DNA of 64,000 bases from Heterocephalus glaber (lineage: Eukaryota; Chordata; Mammalia; Rodentia; Bathyergidae). A program made the translations under genes and the position numbers. The notes under the pieces are model-generated. The model did not search any database. It saw nothing but the letters and a program-made list of their open reading frames with translations, and was not told the origin of the DNA. Of the stretch, positions 56,501-59,201 are shown piece by piece. The stretch lies in the NCBI RefSeq assembly GCF_000247695.1, contig NW_004624732.1, forward strand, positions 23,845,500 to 23,909,499. Direction: 5' to 3'. Positions within the stretch are counted from its first letter, which is position 1. The number at the start of each line of letters is the position of its first letter.

Positions 56501-59201
56501 TCAACCTCCTGCAAACGGTATACTTCTACACAGAGACATGCACGTGTAATCACTGCCAATGTGCTGATAGAATGATGCCCATAGATGAATGTGAGTGAAA
56601 TTACAGAGGGCAGGACCTGCTGAGAATCCTTCTGAGCTATGAACTTCTAAGGTGGTTTAGCTCTTTGTTGTTTCTCTTGGGAGTGTCTGATACTCCCCGA
56701 GGGTGAGGCTGGAGTGTCTGCAGGTGCTCAGGGAGGGAGCCCTTCCTGTGCCCCACTTGAGGGGTGACTCATTTCCCTCTCTAGGTTCTGACTTGCTGAA
56801 GATGTCCAGAGATGATCTGGTCCAGATCTGTGGCCCTGCAGATGGAATCCGGCTCTTCAATGCCATCAAAGGCAGGTGGGTGTAGGTTTCTCAGAGAACC
56901 TAGCAAGCCCCTCACTGATCTTCTTGGACTATAGGTGGGCTGGCTGGTGGGGACTGGGCAGCCAACCATCCAGGAGCCATTGGCCAGTTGTGGCCTTGGA
57001 GCTAATGTGCTAATGTGACAGTCAAACTTAATTTTAAATTTAACTCCAGAGAACTTCACTTTTTATTTTCTGGTGCTGGGGTTCATACCCAAGACCTCAA
57101 GCATGCTAAGCATGCACTCTGCCATGGTGCTACACCTCCAGCCCACTCTTGACATCTTGGTTTGTTGCAGAACCTGGGGAGGGTCATCCATTGCCCTTCC
57201 CCCAGGCTCAGTGAACTGGATTCGGCCCCTCCCTACCCTTCCAGGAAAGGCATCCTGCATCCCCACCCCCATCTTGCTTCTTCCCTGAATCTTTCCTACT
57301 GTAGGCTCCACCCTGTGTTCTGGAACATTCTAGAACCATGGAGCTCAGTCCGGCACATGTGATGTTTATTTCCTTTCCTTCTGCTAGGAATGTGAGGCCA
57401 AAGATGACCATCTATGTCTGTCAGGAGTTGGAGCAGAACCGAGTGTCCCTACAGCAGAAGCGGGATGGCAGCAGTGACAGCAGCCTATGTGGTGAGTCGT
57501 AGAGAGCAGAGCCGAGACCCAACATTCAGACCCTTCAGCCTTGGCCTCCATGGCTTGGCCCAGCCTCTGCATTTCTGATGAGCATCCAGACCTTGTCCCC
57601 TGCTTTTCAGTGTTGGCCTGTGAAGGACTGGCTGTCTCTCGAATGTCCCACACATTTAAAGGGCACCCATGTGTGTTCTTGAGCAGGGTGTAGTGTGTGG
57701 TCTGGCCTCACTTTGGGCAGCTGTGCAGGGCACCATTACCCCCATACACAGTCTGAGGCTTGGGGATGTGTTGGCTTTCTTCAGGTCCTCCTGCTTCCCA
57801 TGAGTGGCAGAGTCAGGATTTGAACCCATGACTGCCCATGGTAGAGCCTCTTATCTCCCCAGACTGCTCCCCACGTGGCTCCCAAGAAGAGAAAGTGTAG
57901 AATCTGAGGCCTCTGCTCGCTGCCCTCACTCTGAGCACGTCTGGTAGCAAAGGTTATGATGAGCTGCATCAGCCTGGGGTCCCTCTAGTTCTTTATGGCC
58001 TGGGGCCTGATTTGTTTCTGGTATAAAATCAGAAAATAATAGAACTGGCTCCACAAGGTTGAAGAAGATAAAAAGAAGCATCATTAGAATTCTTCCCCAC
58101 AGAGGGCCCTTAGAAGTGAGTCCTGGGGCTCTTCCCAGTCTGAGCACTGGCAGAGACTTGACGCAGTGACCATGTTCAATGGCCAGGGCCTGACGGTGAC
58201 TCAGGAGAACAGAGCTTGTTGTGGCTGGAGCCCCACAGCCTGGCCACCCTTGGACAGAAACCACCTGTGTGTGCACTTTGATAGTGTTGGGCCTCCAACC
58301 AGGGTTTTGAGCCAAGTGTTCCTTAGTAGAGGGAGAAGTTTGGGAACTTGGAATTTAATCCAGTTGTGTTTGCTTTTGAGGACCTCGAGTCCCCTTAGAA
58401 TTCTGCCAGTTGTCCCTGGAGTTTGTTCCTGCACTGCAGCCCTGGGCTTTGTCTAAGGAAGCGCTTCTCTTGTCAGCATCACTGATATCTCCTGACTTGC
58501 TGACCACACTGGGCTCCTACTGGGGCCTCTTCTGCTCCCTGGGGTCGCAGTGCTCAAGTTGAGTGCGTCTTGCTTGCATGGTGGGAAGGAAAGGCCCAGG
58601 CCCAGGCCTTTCTGCTGTCAGGTAACAGTTGTCTTTACATGTCAGCCTGCCACACGAAGCCATCAGTAACCTTTTTAGACTGGGAAGAATGGAAAGGTGA
58701 CCTGGGGCTCCTCCTCCCTCCCAAAACAGCAGGCACACCTGGCTGCATGTCAGAATCACCTGATACCTCCTGCCCCAGCTGTCCTTGGGTCTGGAGTGGG
58801 TCCAAGAATCTCTGTGTTTTACAAGAGAATCTTGAGGGAGTGAAAGGGGAGCAGAGAGCCACAGCCTGGCCTCTGTCCACCTGTGGGTGGACTGCACTGT
58901 GCCTCAAGCTCAAGGCTTCTGGGCAGGTGCCCATCACCTTGCCAGGGGCATCCTTACAAAGCATCAATTGCTTCCGTAGGATGGGGTGGAGGGGCATAGG
59001 CAGGCGCCTGCTAACTGAGTGGCCACTTAAAGAGAAGGCACTCTCCTCTCCGCCCCAGTGTACCATGCCATCTTCTTGGAAGAGCTGACCACCTTGGAGC
59101 TGATTGAGAAGATCGCCAACCTGTACAGCATCCCCCCACAGCACATCCACCGAGTCTACCGGCAGGGCCCCACGGGCATCCACGTGCTGGTGAGCAATGA
59201 G
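9997..59201 (+). CDS. TFCP2L1: TFCP2L1, CP2-family transcription factor (13 exons, 3' end outside window)
   Basis: This sequence-specific nuclear factor of the grainyhead/CP2 family acts in naive pluripotency with STAT3, ESRRB and KLF factors, and in kidney collecting duct. The coding exons join as 9997-10058, 13690-13841, 44340-44416, 45182-45287, 45759-45865, 47030-47182, 50388-50498, 52758-52849, 54581-54629, 54709-54802, 56785-56875, 57388-57491 and 59059-59201, all with GT/AG borders and matching phases (1341 nt, 447 codons). The N terminus [20 protein letters not shown] is specific to TFCP2L1 and separates it from TFCP2 and UBP1. Domains: CP2 DNA-binding region about residues 30-250, SAM-like domain about 300-365, C-terminal dimerisation region from about 396. 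Thr177, reported as a CDK1 site, is kept in FTPRK (codon 47054-47056). The start has G at -3. The final ~32 residues (human total 479) are not in the window. Confidence 0.98.
10634..10663 (+). other. Candidate 30-nt cassette exon in TFCP2L1 intron 1
   Basis: The segment is preceded by a pyrimidine-rich tract and CTTCTTCTGCAG and followed by AAA/GTAAGT, so both splice sites are strong. It is exactly 30 nt. Between exon 1 (phase CG) and exon 2 (phase T) it stays in frame and would insert [15 protein letters not shown] residues before DVLALPIF. I know of no such exon in the human or mouse protein, so this is a prediction. Confidence 0.3.
10733..10741. promoter_or_regulatory. STAT-type palindrome in intron 1
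   Basis: TTCCAGGAA, the same exact palindrome as at 8555, lies about 0.74 kb downstream of the start codon. A one-mismatch version (CTCCAGGAA) sits in the promoter at 9761-9769. Confidence 0.4.
11397..11405 (-). promoter_or_regulatory. ESRRB/NR5A2-type extended half-site
   Basis: TGACCTTGA is the exact complement of TCAAGGTCA, the extended half-site used by ESRRB and by NR5A2. It lies in intron 1, 1.4 kb from the start codon, and directly follows a second half-site-like AAGGTGA. Both factors act with TFCP2L1 in naive pluripotency; binding here is inferred. Confidence 0.35.
11680..11830 (-). mobile_element. Two adjacent inverted ID-type SINEs
   Basis: The first (about 11680-11757) reads GTGGTGCTGGGGATTGAAGT to CTCCAGCCCC on the + strand. 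The second (about 11759-11830) reads GGGTACTGGAAGTTGAATGC to GAGCTACACCCCAGCT. They appear to be independent tandem insertions. Confidence 0.75.
12725..12838 (+). mobile_element. B1-type (7SL-derived) SINE
   Basis: It contains CCCAGCTACTCGGGAGACTG, AGGCAGAAGGATCTCTTGAG and CAACATAGTGAGACCCTATC, then an A-rich tail. The 5' end is missing. Confidence 0.8.
13217..13330 (-). mobile_element. Inverted ID remnant joined to a B1 remnant
   Basis: ACTGGGGATTGAACCCAGAG and GAGCTACATCCCAACCC form an inverted ID element. TTTTGAGACAGAGTGTCTCT and CACCACCATGATGGGCT are two ends of an inverted B1 with its centre deleted. Confidence 0.65.
13690..13841 (+). CDS. TFCP2L1: TFCP2L1 exon 2
   Basis: It encodes the end of codon 21 through residue 71 plus one base of codon 72 (from [14 protein letters not shown] to [11 protein letters not shown]). 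It is the first exon shared with paralogs TFCP2 and UBP1 and opens the conserved CP2 region. The acceptor is GTGTTGCAG. The donor CAAG/GTAGTA is weaker than the others. Confidence 0.97.
13975..14062 (+). mobile_element. MIR-like fragment
   Basis: It contains TGCTGTGTGATCTTCCTGAA and TTTTCATCTGAAAAATGG, as in the 3' half of MIR. Confidence 0.6.
14069..14202 (+). mobile_element. B1-type SINE
   Basis: The sequence GCCAGGCATGGTGG opens a 7SL-derived element with CCCAGCTACTCAGGCTG and CTGGGCAACATAATGAAATC, then an A-rich tail. Confidence 0.85.
15509..15900. mobile_element. Cluster of three ID-type SINEs
   Basis: 15509-15595 is a + element (GTGTAGCTCAGTGTAGACTG, tail AAATAAATAAATAAG). 15700-15786 is an inverted element (GAACCAATGCCTAGGCC to CTACAACCCTAGGC). 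15829-15900 is a + element (CCTGGGGTGTCGCTCAGTAG, tail CAAAAACAAAACAAAAG). The gaps are ordinary AT-rich intron. Confidence 0.7.
16850..16912 (-). mobile_element. ID-type SINE, inverted, diverged
   Basis: GTGCTAAAGATTGAACTCAG and AAGTGCTCTACCAC are the inverted B-box and middle of the older ID family; the A-box end is degraded. Confidence 0.6.
16948..17145 (-). mobile_element. B1-dID-like arrangement, inverted
   Basis: The + strand reads TTGGTACCAGGATCGAACTC to GAGCTAAATCCCCGGCCC (an inverted GGTACC-type ID, 16948-17027). An inverted B1 then runs to CATGCCTAGTT at 17145. The two units sit back to back as in the dimers, although the ID part looks younger than the B1 part. Confidence 0.8.
17227..17455 (+). 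mobile_element. B1-ID dimer SINE (B1-dID-like)
   Basis: A 7SL-like left unit (AGGCAGGAGGATTGCAAGTT, TTAGTGAGACCCTTTCTC) is followed by an A-rich linker and an ID-like right unit (GGGTGTAGCTCAGTGCTGAG to CTTGGTACTGG). The unit TGGGCAACTTAGNGACTTAG recurs in all dimers here. Confidence 0.85.
17665..17856 (+). mobile_element. B1-ID dimer SINE (B1-dID-like)
   Basis: The left unit is CCTGTAATCTCAGCACTCCC to TGACTTACCAAGATCC. The right unit is a shortened ID (GGACTGGAGCTCAGTGCC to CCCCAATACTACC). Confidence 0.85.
18631..18849 (+). mobile_element. B1-ID dimer SINE with (CA)n tail
   Basis: This is a well-preserved dimer (GCCAGGCATAGTGGGGCAC, TCCCAGCACTCTGGGAGG, TGGAGCTCAGTGTGAAGG, CTCCAGTACC). Its tail has become a (CA)n microsatellite at 18811-18849. 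Confidence 0.9.
19318..19465 (-). mobile_element. Inverted ID element with pyrimidine-rich tail
   Basis: A CT-rich tract (19318-19396) precedes GGAACCCAGGGCCTCAGTGC and GAGCTACACGCCCAGCCC on the + strand. The tract probably derives from the SINE tail on the opposite strand. Confidence 0.75.
19848..19978 (+). mobile_element. MIR-like fragment
   Basis: CACTTAATCTCTAGGATCC, TTTCCTCATCTGAAAC and GAATTAAGTGAGTGACAAAT follow the MIR order. Confidence 0.6.
20150..20812 (-). mobile_element. Old L1 3' fossil, split by an ID element
   Basis: The stretch carries old L1M-type 3' segments in inverse orientation (TTCTTTCCATGTGGGTG, GGGTTGTTTCCAGTTTTTTTC, GCATTCTGGTAGATGCCACT). It is interrupted at 20468-20552 by a + ID SINE (GGGGGTATAGCTCAGTGATA). 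The LTR at 20813 lies directly after it. Confidence 0.5.
20813..21238 (+). mobile_element. Solo LTR, MaLR/MST-like
   Basis: It begins GTTATGGCTTGTAATAGATG, contains GGAGCCAGCCGACTATGAAT and CCAAATAAACC (polyA signal), and ends AAAATTAAGACAG. It is the fullest copy of the LTR family seen at 1782. The ends suggest TGT/ACA-type termini that have decayed. Confidence 0.7.
21290..21720. mobile_element. Probable old DNA transposon (Tigger/pogo-like)
   Basis: Repeated phrases GGTCATTAAGTGAATTGA, CTGTACTGTACAATACG, GTCGTTAAGTCTGAATGG and GGTCATAAGTCTGAAAG recall Tigger-type nonautonomous elements. The ends are not clear enough to delimit. Confidence 0.4.
21950..22044 (-). mobile_element. Young inverted ID SINE with 15-bp target-site duplication
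   Basis: The + strand reads poly-T, GGTACCGGGATGGAACTTGG, then CACTGAGCTAAATCCCTGGC. The flanks ATTTATCCATTTTTC at 21933-21947 and 22045-22059 are identical, a perfect target-site duplication. Confidence 0.92.
22508..22700 (+). mobile_element. B1-ID dimer SINE, diverged
   Basis: GGTGGATTACACCTGTTGTC, GGCTGAGGCAGTAGAATTCC, a linker, then GGGTGTGTAGCTAGACTG to CCCCAGCACCACCACCACC. Confidence 0.75.
23198..23317 (-). mobile_element. B1-type SINE, inverted
   Basis: The + strand reads GAGACAGGGTCTCACTGTGT to TGTGCACCTCTACGCTTGGC, a full B1-sized unit. Confidence 0.85.
23606..23690 (-). mobile_element. ID-type SINE, inverted
   Basis: GGTACTAGGTATTGAACCCA and GAACTACATCTCTAG are the inverted B-box and A-box. 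Confidence 0.75.
23877..24230 (-). mobile_element. Solo LTR, MaLR/MST-like, inverted
   Basis: The + strand begins TGTCATAGTTACTTTCCTC and contains AAGGTTTATTTTGATTCAG and GGTTTCAGTCCATAGTCG. It ends AAACCATAACAGTAC. This is the inverse of the family at 1782 and 20813. Confidence 0.65.
24245..24376 (-). mobile_element. B1-type SINE, inverted
   Basis: TTGAGATTGACTGTCACTGT, CTCCTGGGCTCAAGTGATCT, GTGTGCCACTATGCCTGGC. The flanks AAATTCATTG and GAAATTCATG resemble a target-site duplication. Confidence 0.8.
24823..24909 (+). mobile_element. ID-type SINE, well preserved
   Basis: GGGCTGGGGATTTAGCTCAG to GTTCGATCCCCGGTACC with an A12 tail. It is close to the apparent consensus of the youngest ID family here. 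Confidence 0.92.
25443..25560 (+). mobile_element. B1-type SINE
   Basis: AGCTGGACTCGGTGGCACAT, GTAATCCCAGTATTCTGGGA, then an A-rich tail (AACAAAACAAAATG). Confidence 0.85.
25570..26865. other. Unique intronic sequence
   Basis: This part of TFCP2L1 intron 2 is moderately GC-rich and mostly free of repeats. I see no exon of the family and no recognised domain in any frame. Confidence 0.5.
26880..27002 (-). mobile_element. B1-type SINE, inverted
   Basis: AAGACAGGGTCTTGCTGTGT to GTTGTGCCACCATGCCCGGC on the + strand, with a T-rich stretch before it. Confidence 0.8.
27022..27473 (-). mobile_element. L1M-type LINE fossil, 3' part
   Basis: ACAGCTTTATTAGAATATGA, CATCCATGTTGGGCATGTG, AATAGTACTCCACTGTATGG and TGGACATTTGGGTTGTTCC are landmarks of old mammalian L1 3' ends in reverse orientation. 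Confidence 0.65.
27480..28310. other. Unique intronic sequence
   Basis: I see nothing recognisable here in either strand: no exon-like segment of a known family and no clear repeat. Confidence 0.5.
28328..28384 (-). mobile_element. ID-type SINE remnant, inverted
   Basis: TTTGGTACTAGGGATTGAACCC-type start followed by CATCTCTAAACC; the middle is shortened. Confidence 0.6.
28395..30022 (-). mobile_element. L1 LINE, 3'UTR and ORF2 C-terminal region, inverted
   Basis: Read on the - strand, the stretch from about 30022 down to 28900 encodes degraded L1 ORF2 C-terminal sequence (for example [20 protein letters not shown] and [14 protein letters not shown]), broken by stops. About 28395-28880 is the purine-rich (on the - strand) L1 3'UTR and contains a two-copy tandem duplication. 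It is 5'-truncated and non-coding. Confidence 0.88.
28412..28880. repeat. Two-copy ~210-bp tandem repeat in the L1 3'UTR
   Basis: The phrase ATTGGTACATTTTAGGT begins both units (28413 and 28623). CCTATTTCACATTATC closes both (about 28591 and 28858). Unit 2 is longer by a short insertion near 28650-28680. Confidence 0.8.
30027..30162 (-). mobile_element. B1-type SINE, inverted
   Basis: TTTTTGAGACAGGGTCTCAC to ATGTGCCACCATGCTTGGC. Confidence 0.85.
30242..30326 (-). mobile_element. ID-type SINE, inverted
   Basis: GTGGTGCAGGAGATGAAACC and GTGCTCTACTGCTGAACCAC. Confidence 0.75.
30432..30855 (-). mobile_element. Solo LTR, MaLR/MST-like, inverted
   Basis: AGGTTTATTTTAGCTCACAG, GAGGTTTCAATACATAGTCG and GCCAGC-type blocks match the inverse of the LTR at 20813. 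CA-rich repeats of CACACCCTTAATCC lie in its middle (about 30705-30785). Confidence 0.65.
30953..31140 (+). mobile_element. B1-ID dimer SINE, diverged
   Basis: GGTATAATGGTGCTTGTCTG, CTACTCAGGGGCTGAGGTAG, a linker AAAAAATAAATAAG, then GGGCTGAGGGAGATGTTCAG. Confidence 0.7.
31141..32461. other. Unique intronic sequence
   Basis: No repeat or exon is recognised. A sequence close to the ESRRB half-site (CCCAAGGTCACC, about 31628-31639) is present but not special at this length. Confidence 0.45.
32462..32555 (+). mobile_element. ID-type SINE
   Basis: GGAGAGGTAGCTCAGAGTTG to GGTTCAATTCTCAGCGCTGC, tail of CAAAAACAACAAC type. Confidence 0.8.
33330..34210. mobile_element. L1M-type 3' fossil, interrupted by an ID SINE
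   Basis: ATTTACCAATTTCTTAATTT, AGAACAAGGACTTTTAGAAA, AAGTTAACATTGACATAATA, and after the SINE GAAGAGTCCAGGCCAGG and GAGGCACATGATG, follow the order of an old L1M-type 3' region. An inverted ID element splits it at 33828-33917. A (CA)n run lies at 33481-33501. Confidence 0.55.
33828..33917 (-). mobile_element. ID-type SINE, inverted
   Basis: GAGATGAACCCAGGGCCTTG and GAGCTACACCCCTAGCCCC with a T/G-rich start. Confidence 0.85.
34246..34360 (-). mobile_element. L1M-type 3' remnant
   Basis: GGTAATGGCTGCATAGTATT followed by TCATTTCCAGTGCTTG and TGCATTGAGCAGCC, as in decayed L1 ORF2 ends. Confidence 0.45.
34561..36105. other. Unique intronic sequence
   Basis: No repeat, RNA gene or exon recognised. 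Open frames in this GC-moderate stretch have no family resemblance. Confidence 0.45.
36109..36178. repeat. Compound (GT)n(GA)n microsatellite
   Basis: About 21 GT units are followed directly by about 12 GA units. The sharp switch at 36152-36154 is typical of compound dinucleotide tracts. Confidence 0.97.
36187..36600 (+). mobile_element. Tigger/pogo-type DNA transposon 5' end with transposase start
   Basis: The left part (CAGTGATACCTTGGTTGTCC, AAGTTTGAGAAAAATCTGC) resembles a Tigger-type 5' end. An ATG at 36498 opens [11 protein letters not shown] and then stops. One frame over the sequence continues as [13 protein letters not shown], and another shift gives EIMKFVQ. This is the N terminus of a pogo-family transposase broken by small indels. 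The rest is missing. Confidence 0.7.
36660..36746 (-). mobile_element. ID-type SINE, inverted
   Basis: GGTACGGGGGATTGAACTCA and GCCACTGAGCTAAATCTCCA. Confidence 0.85.
37200..37760 (-). mobile_element. L1M-type ORF2/3' fossil
   Basis: TGTATAGATAACCATTTGCC, ACTGGGCTCTTCATTCTATT, CCGTGGGTCTGTGTGTC and ACACAGTTTTAGTGGCTG are inverse landmarks of old L1 ORF2 ends. Confidence 0.7.
38025..38060. repeat. Two-copy 18-bp tandem repeat
   Basis: GCCGTGCCACAGGTGTGT occurs twice in direct succession, with a partial third copy (GCCATGC). Confidence 0.9.
38348..38590 (-). mobile_element. Inverted ID and B1 SINEs in series
   Basis: 38348-38420 is an inverted ID (GCTGGGAATGGAACCCCAG, GAGCTATACCCCTAGCC). 38480-38590 is an inverted B1 (TTTTGAGTCGGGGCCTCACC to GACATGAGCCACTGTGCC). 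Confidence 0.8.
38600..40180. other. Unique intronic sequence
   Basis: No repeat or exon is recognised here. The stretch is GC-moderate and contains a few CpGs near 38880-38960 (GTCCGGGGGCGCCATCACCG), which may be a conserved island but has no assignable function. Confidence 0.4.
40182..40260 (+). mobile_element. ID-type SINE, shortened
   Basis: GGGCTGGGGTTGTAACACAA, CTCAGCCCCCAGTAACAC and a CA-rich tail. Confidence 0.7.
40672..40750 (-). mobile_element. ID-type SINE, inverted
   Basis: TGCTGGTGATCAAGCCCAGG and CATTGAGCTAAACCCCAGCC. Confidence 0.8.
41330..41472 (-). mobile_element. B1 SINE with internal ~30-bp duplication, inverted
   Basis: TTTTGAGACAAGGACTCACT to GTGTGCCACCTCGTGCGGCT. The segments GTAGTTCAGGCTGGCTTTGC and GTAGCCAAGTCTGGCCTCGA are tandem copies, the internal duplication known from B1. 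Confidence 0.85.
41512..41571. repeat. (GT)n then (GA)n microsatellite
   Basis: A short GT run is followed by about 22 GA dinucleotides (41529-41571). Confidence 0.95.
41789..43360 (+). pseudogene. MAGE-B-like retrocopy inside TFCP2L1 intron 2
   Basis: An intronless MAGE-family copy lies in sense with the host gene. From 41793 one frame reads [20 protein letters not shown], which loosely recalls the MAGE N terminus. Later it gives [16 protein letters not shown], typical of the Ser-rich MAGE linker, and stops at 42134. The MAGE homology domain lies in a different frame, so at least one indel separates the two parts near 42060-42120. After the domain comes a 3'UTR-like stretch with ATTAAA (43322-43327) and an A-run (43341-43350). 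Identical AAAAATGAAAAGGGG at 41789-41803 and 43346-43360 may be a target-site duplication. An alternative is that the 5' match is chance and the copy begins further upstream. Confidence 0.75.
42019..42861 (+). CDS. Open MAGE homology domain reading frame (280 aa)
   Basis: MAGE proteins bind and tune RING E3 ubiquitin ligases through the MAGE homology domain, two winged-helix halves of about 170-200 residues. Here the domain runs from about residue 36 ([20 protein letters not shown]) through [19 protein letters not shown] (about 86-104) and [13 protein letters not shown] (about 135-147). It continues through [20 protein letters not shown] (184-203) to YEEALEAE (231-238). The WGPRAHAE and SKMK segments fit MAGE-B more than MAGE-A. 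No stop interrupts the 280 codons, but the usual ~100-residue N-terminal region is out of frame, so the product would start at an internal ATG. Expression is unknown; most MAGE-B genes are X-linked and testis-restricted. Confidence 0.6.
   Translation: MLSSWLPVKGVNPVRVQAPRRMHTSLILQNVLLNAKLYKLVSFLLDKYQKKEQVTMKEMLHVLPHDYRNNLPLNFGELCESMYLGFGIKIRKVNYSGNTYELVLILGLTCSSILDGDDERIILKINVIVFVLSLIFMQGNHISEEDLTQKVKRWDILAQFEHFHFEEAWKFITEDLVWEEYLMYRQIPNSDPALYEFLWGPRAHAEASKMKLLVHMAHLNGTDPKSYRELYEEALEAELGLGIEPGFLRNGILPKGVSECVLPREEMRPISSLCGEQAVF
43357..43445 (+). mobile_element. ID-type SINE
   Basis: GGGGCTGGGATGTGGCTCAG to GAGTTCAGCCCCCAAAATTG with an A-rich tail. It sits directly against the A-run of the MAGE retrocopy. 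Confidence 0.88.
44100..44240. other. GC-rich, C-run block just before exon 3
   Basis: It has a run of 13 C (44141-44153) within a longer C-rich tract, and several CpGs (CTCGCCGCC, AGCCGGGA, AAGCGGGG, CCGCTCCGAA) in about 110 bp. Intron 2 is otherwise CpG-poor. It lies 100-240 bp upstream of exon 3. It could be a minor internal promoter, but no initiator or reading frame proves it. Confidence 0.35.
44340..44416 (+). CDS. TFCP2L1: TFCP2L1 exon 3
   Basis: It encodes residues 72-97 ([19 protein letters not shown] to NTKYVK). The acceptor is ACTTCCCTCCAG and the donor AAG/GTAAGC. It is part of the CP2 DNA-binding region. Confidence 0.97.
44632..44974 (+). mobile_element. MIR-like fragment followed by B1-ID dimer SINE
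   Basis: 44632-44765 carries MIR landmarks (TTTGCCACTTACGGAACC, TAGTTTGTTCATCTGATGG). 44779-44974 is a well-kept B1-ID dimer (GCCAGGCATGGTGGCACACA to GTTCAATCCCCAGTACT). Confidence 0.8.
45182..45287 (+). CDS. TFCP2L1: TFCP2L1 exon 4
   Basis: It encodes residues 98-132 plus one base of codon 133 ([20 protein letters not shown] to PGDRILDI). This is the most conserved stretch of the CP2/grainyhead DNA-binding domain. The donor is ATTG/GTGAGT. Confidence 0.98.
45759..45865 (+). CDS. TFCP2L1: TFCP2L1 exon 5
   Basis: It encodes residues 133-168 ([19 protein letters not shown] to KRASAFIQ). A (GT)n-rich stretch (about 45738-45755) directly precedes the acceptor GTGCAG, replacing a classic pyrimidine tract. 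Confidence 0.97.
46396..46545 (+). mobile_element. ID-type SINE with GAAA/GGAA-rich tail
   Basis: GGGGCCGGGGATTTAGCTCA to GTTTGATCCCCGGTACCAG, then (GAAA)n and (GGAA)n tracts to about 46545. Confidence 0.9.
47030..47182 (+). CDS. TFCP2L1: TFCP2L1 exon 6
   Basis: It encodes residues 169-219 ([20 protein letters not shown] to [10 protein letters not shown]), exactly 51 codons. Thr177 followed by PRK is the site reported as phosphorylated by CDK1 and is retained. The exon belongs to the DNA-binding region. Confidence 0.98.
47652..47760 (+). mobile_element. ID-type SINE with G-run tail
   Basis: GACTGGGGGTATAGCTCAGT to GATTTGATCCCTAGTACC, followed by CA and G runs. Confidence 0.8.
48690..49130 (+). 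mobile_element. B1 remnant, B1-ID dimer and ID SINE cluster
   Basis: 48690-48765 is a B1 3' half (GAGTTTGAGACCAGTCTG). 48781-48978 is a B1-ID dimer (GGGCTGGGTGCAATGGTGC to CAATCCTCAGTATC). A GAAAAT repeat follows (about 49003-49028), then an ID (49029-49130, GGGGCATAGCTCAGTAGTAG, tail ACAAAACAAAACAAAA). Confidence 0.82.
50062..50147 (-). mobile_element. Young inverted ID SINE with 14-bp target-site duplication
   Basis: The + strand reads poly-T, TCTGGTACCGGGGATTGAAC, then GAGCTAAATCCCCGGCCC. AGTAGCAATCTTTT occurs at 50049-50062 and again at 50148-50161. Confidence 0.95.
50388..50498 (+). CDS. TFCP2L1: TFCP2L1 exon 7
   Basis: It encodes residues 220-256 ([19 protein letters not shown] to [10 protein letters not shown]), exactly 37 codons. 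This very basic/acidic segment ends the DNA-binding region and is nearly invariant among TFCP2, UBP1 and TFCP2L1. Confidence 0.98.
51218..51470 (-). mobile_element. Inverted B1 and ID SINEs
   Basis: 51218-51365 is an inverted B1 with internal duplication (GAAACAGGGTCTCGCTATGT to GACATCACACCTGGTT). 51372-51470 is an inverted ID (GAGGATGGAACCCAGGGC, GAGCCACACCTCCAGCTCC). Confidence 0.82.
52758..52849 (+). CDS. TFCP2L1: TFCP2L1 exon 8
   Basis: It encodes residues 257-286 plus two bases of codon 287 ([20 protein letters not shown] to SFGLGE). This begins the Ser/Pro-rich linker between the DNA-binding and SAM-like domains. The donor is AAGG/GTAGGT. Confidence 0.97.
53511..53570. repeat. 20-bp tandem repeat in intron 8
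   Basis: CTTTCTAGATGTTCCTAGAT is followed by a near copy CTTTCTAGATGTTCCCAGAG and the start of a third (CTTTCTA). TTC-type pentamers recur in a 5-bp register, which recalls a degenerate heat-shock element. Confidence 0.75.
53642..53800 (+). mobile_element. MIR-like fragment
   Basis: CTTCCTTAACCTCCCTGAGC, TTGGTTTCCCCGCTACAAAA and GATGCCTGGCATTTTGTAG follow the MIR order. Confidence 0.65.
54581..54629 (+). CDS. TFCP2L1: TFCP2L1 exon 9
   Basis: It encodes residues 287-303 (G completed across the junction, then [16 protein letters not shown]). The linker here differs from human at several places, as expected for a disordered segment. It is separated from exon 10 by only 79 nt. Confidence 0.96.
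54709..54802 (+). CDS. TFCP2L1: TFCP2L1 exon 10
   Basis: It encodes residues 304-334 plus one base of codon 335 ([20 protein letters not shown] to CRLFASFS). It is the first half of the SAM-like domain. Confidence 0.98.
55255..55465 (+). mobile_element. B1-ID dimer SINE
   Basis: GGCTGAGTGTGGTGGAGTAC, GGCAAGAGGATTGTAGGTTT, a linker, then CAATGGAGCTCAGTGGTGG to TTCCCAGCACCAAAAG. Confidence 0.85.
56785..56875 (+). CDS. TFCP2L1: TFCP2L1 exon 11
   Basis: It encodes residues 335-364 plus two bases of codon 365 ([20 protein letters not shown] to NAIKG), the second half of the SAM-like domain. Residue 336 is Ser, where the human and mouse proteins as I recall them have Ala (GADLLK). Confidence 0.97.
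57060..57145 (-). mobile_element. ID-type SINE, inverted
   Basis: TCTGGTGCTGGGGTTCATAC and GGTGCTACACCTCCAGCCC. Confidence 0.75.
57388..57491 (+). CDS. TFCP2L1: TFCP2L1 exon 12
   Basis: It encodes residues 365-399 plus one base of codon 400 ([20 protein letters not shown] to SSDSSLC). It links the SAM-like and dimerisation regions. The Gln/Ser-rich end varies among mammals. Confidence 0.97.
58735..58845. mobile_element. Possible MER5A-like hAT MITE fragment
   Basis: GCATGTCAGAATCACCTGAT, GTCTGGAGTGGGTCCAAGAA and TCTCTGTGTTTTACAAGAGA follow parts of the MER5A-type consensus. It is short and diverged. Confidence 0.4.
59059..59201 (+). CDS. TFCP2L1: TFCP2L1 exon 13
   Basis: It encodes residues 400-447 ([19 protein letters not shown] to [12 protein letters not shown]), the start of the C-terminal oligomerisation region. 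The donor is GAG/GTGAGG. The family protein continues with about 32 more residues, which I do not find before base 64000. Confidence 0.98.
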
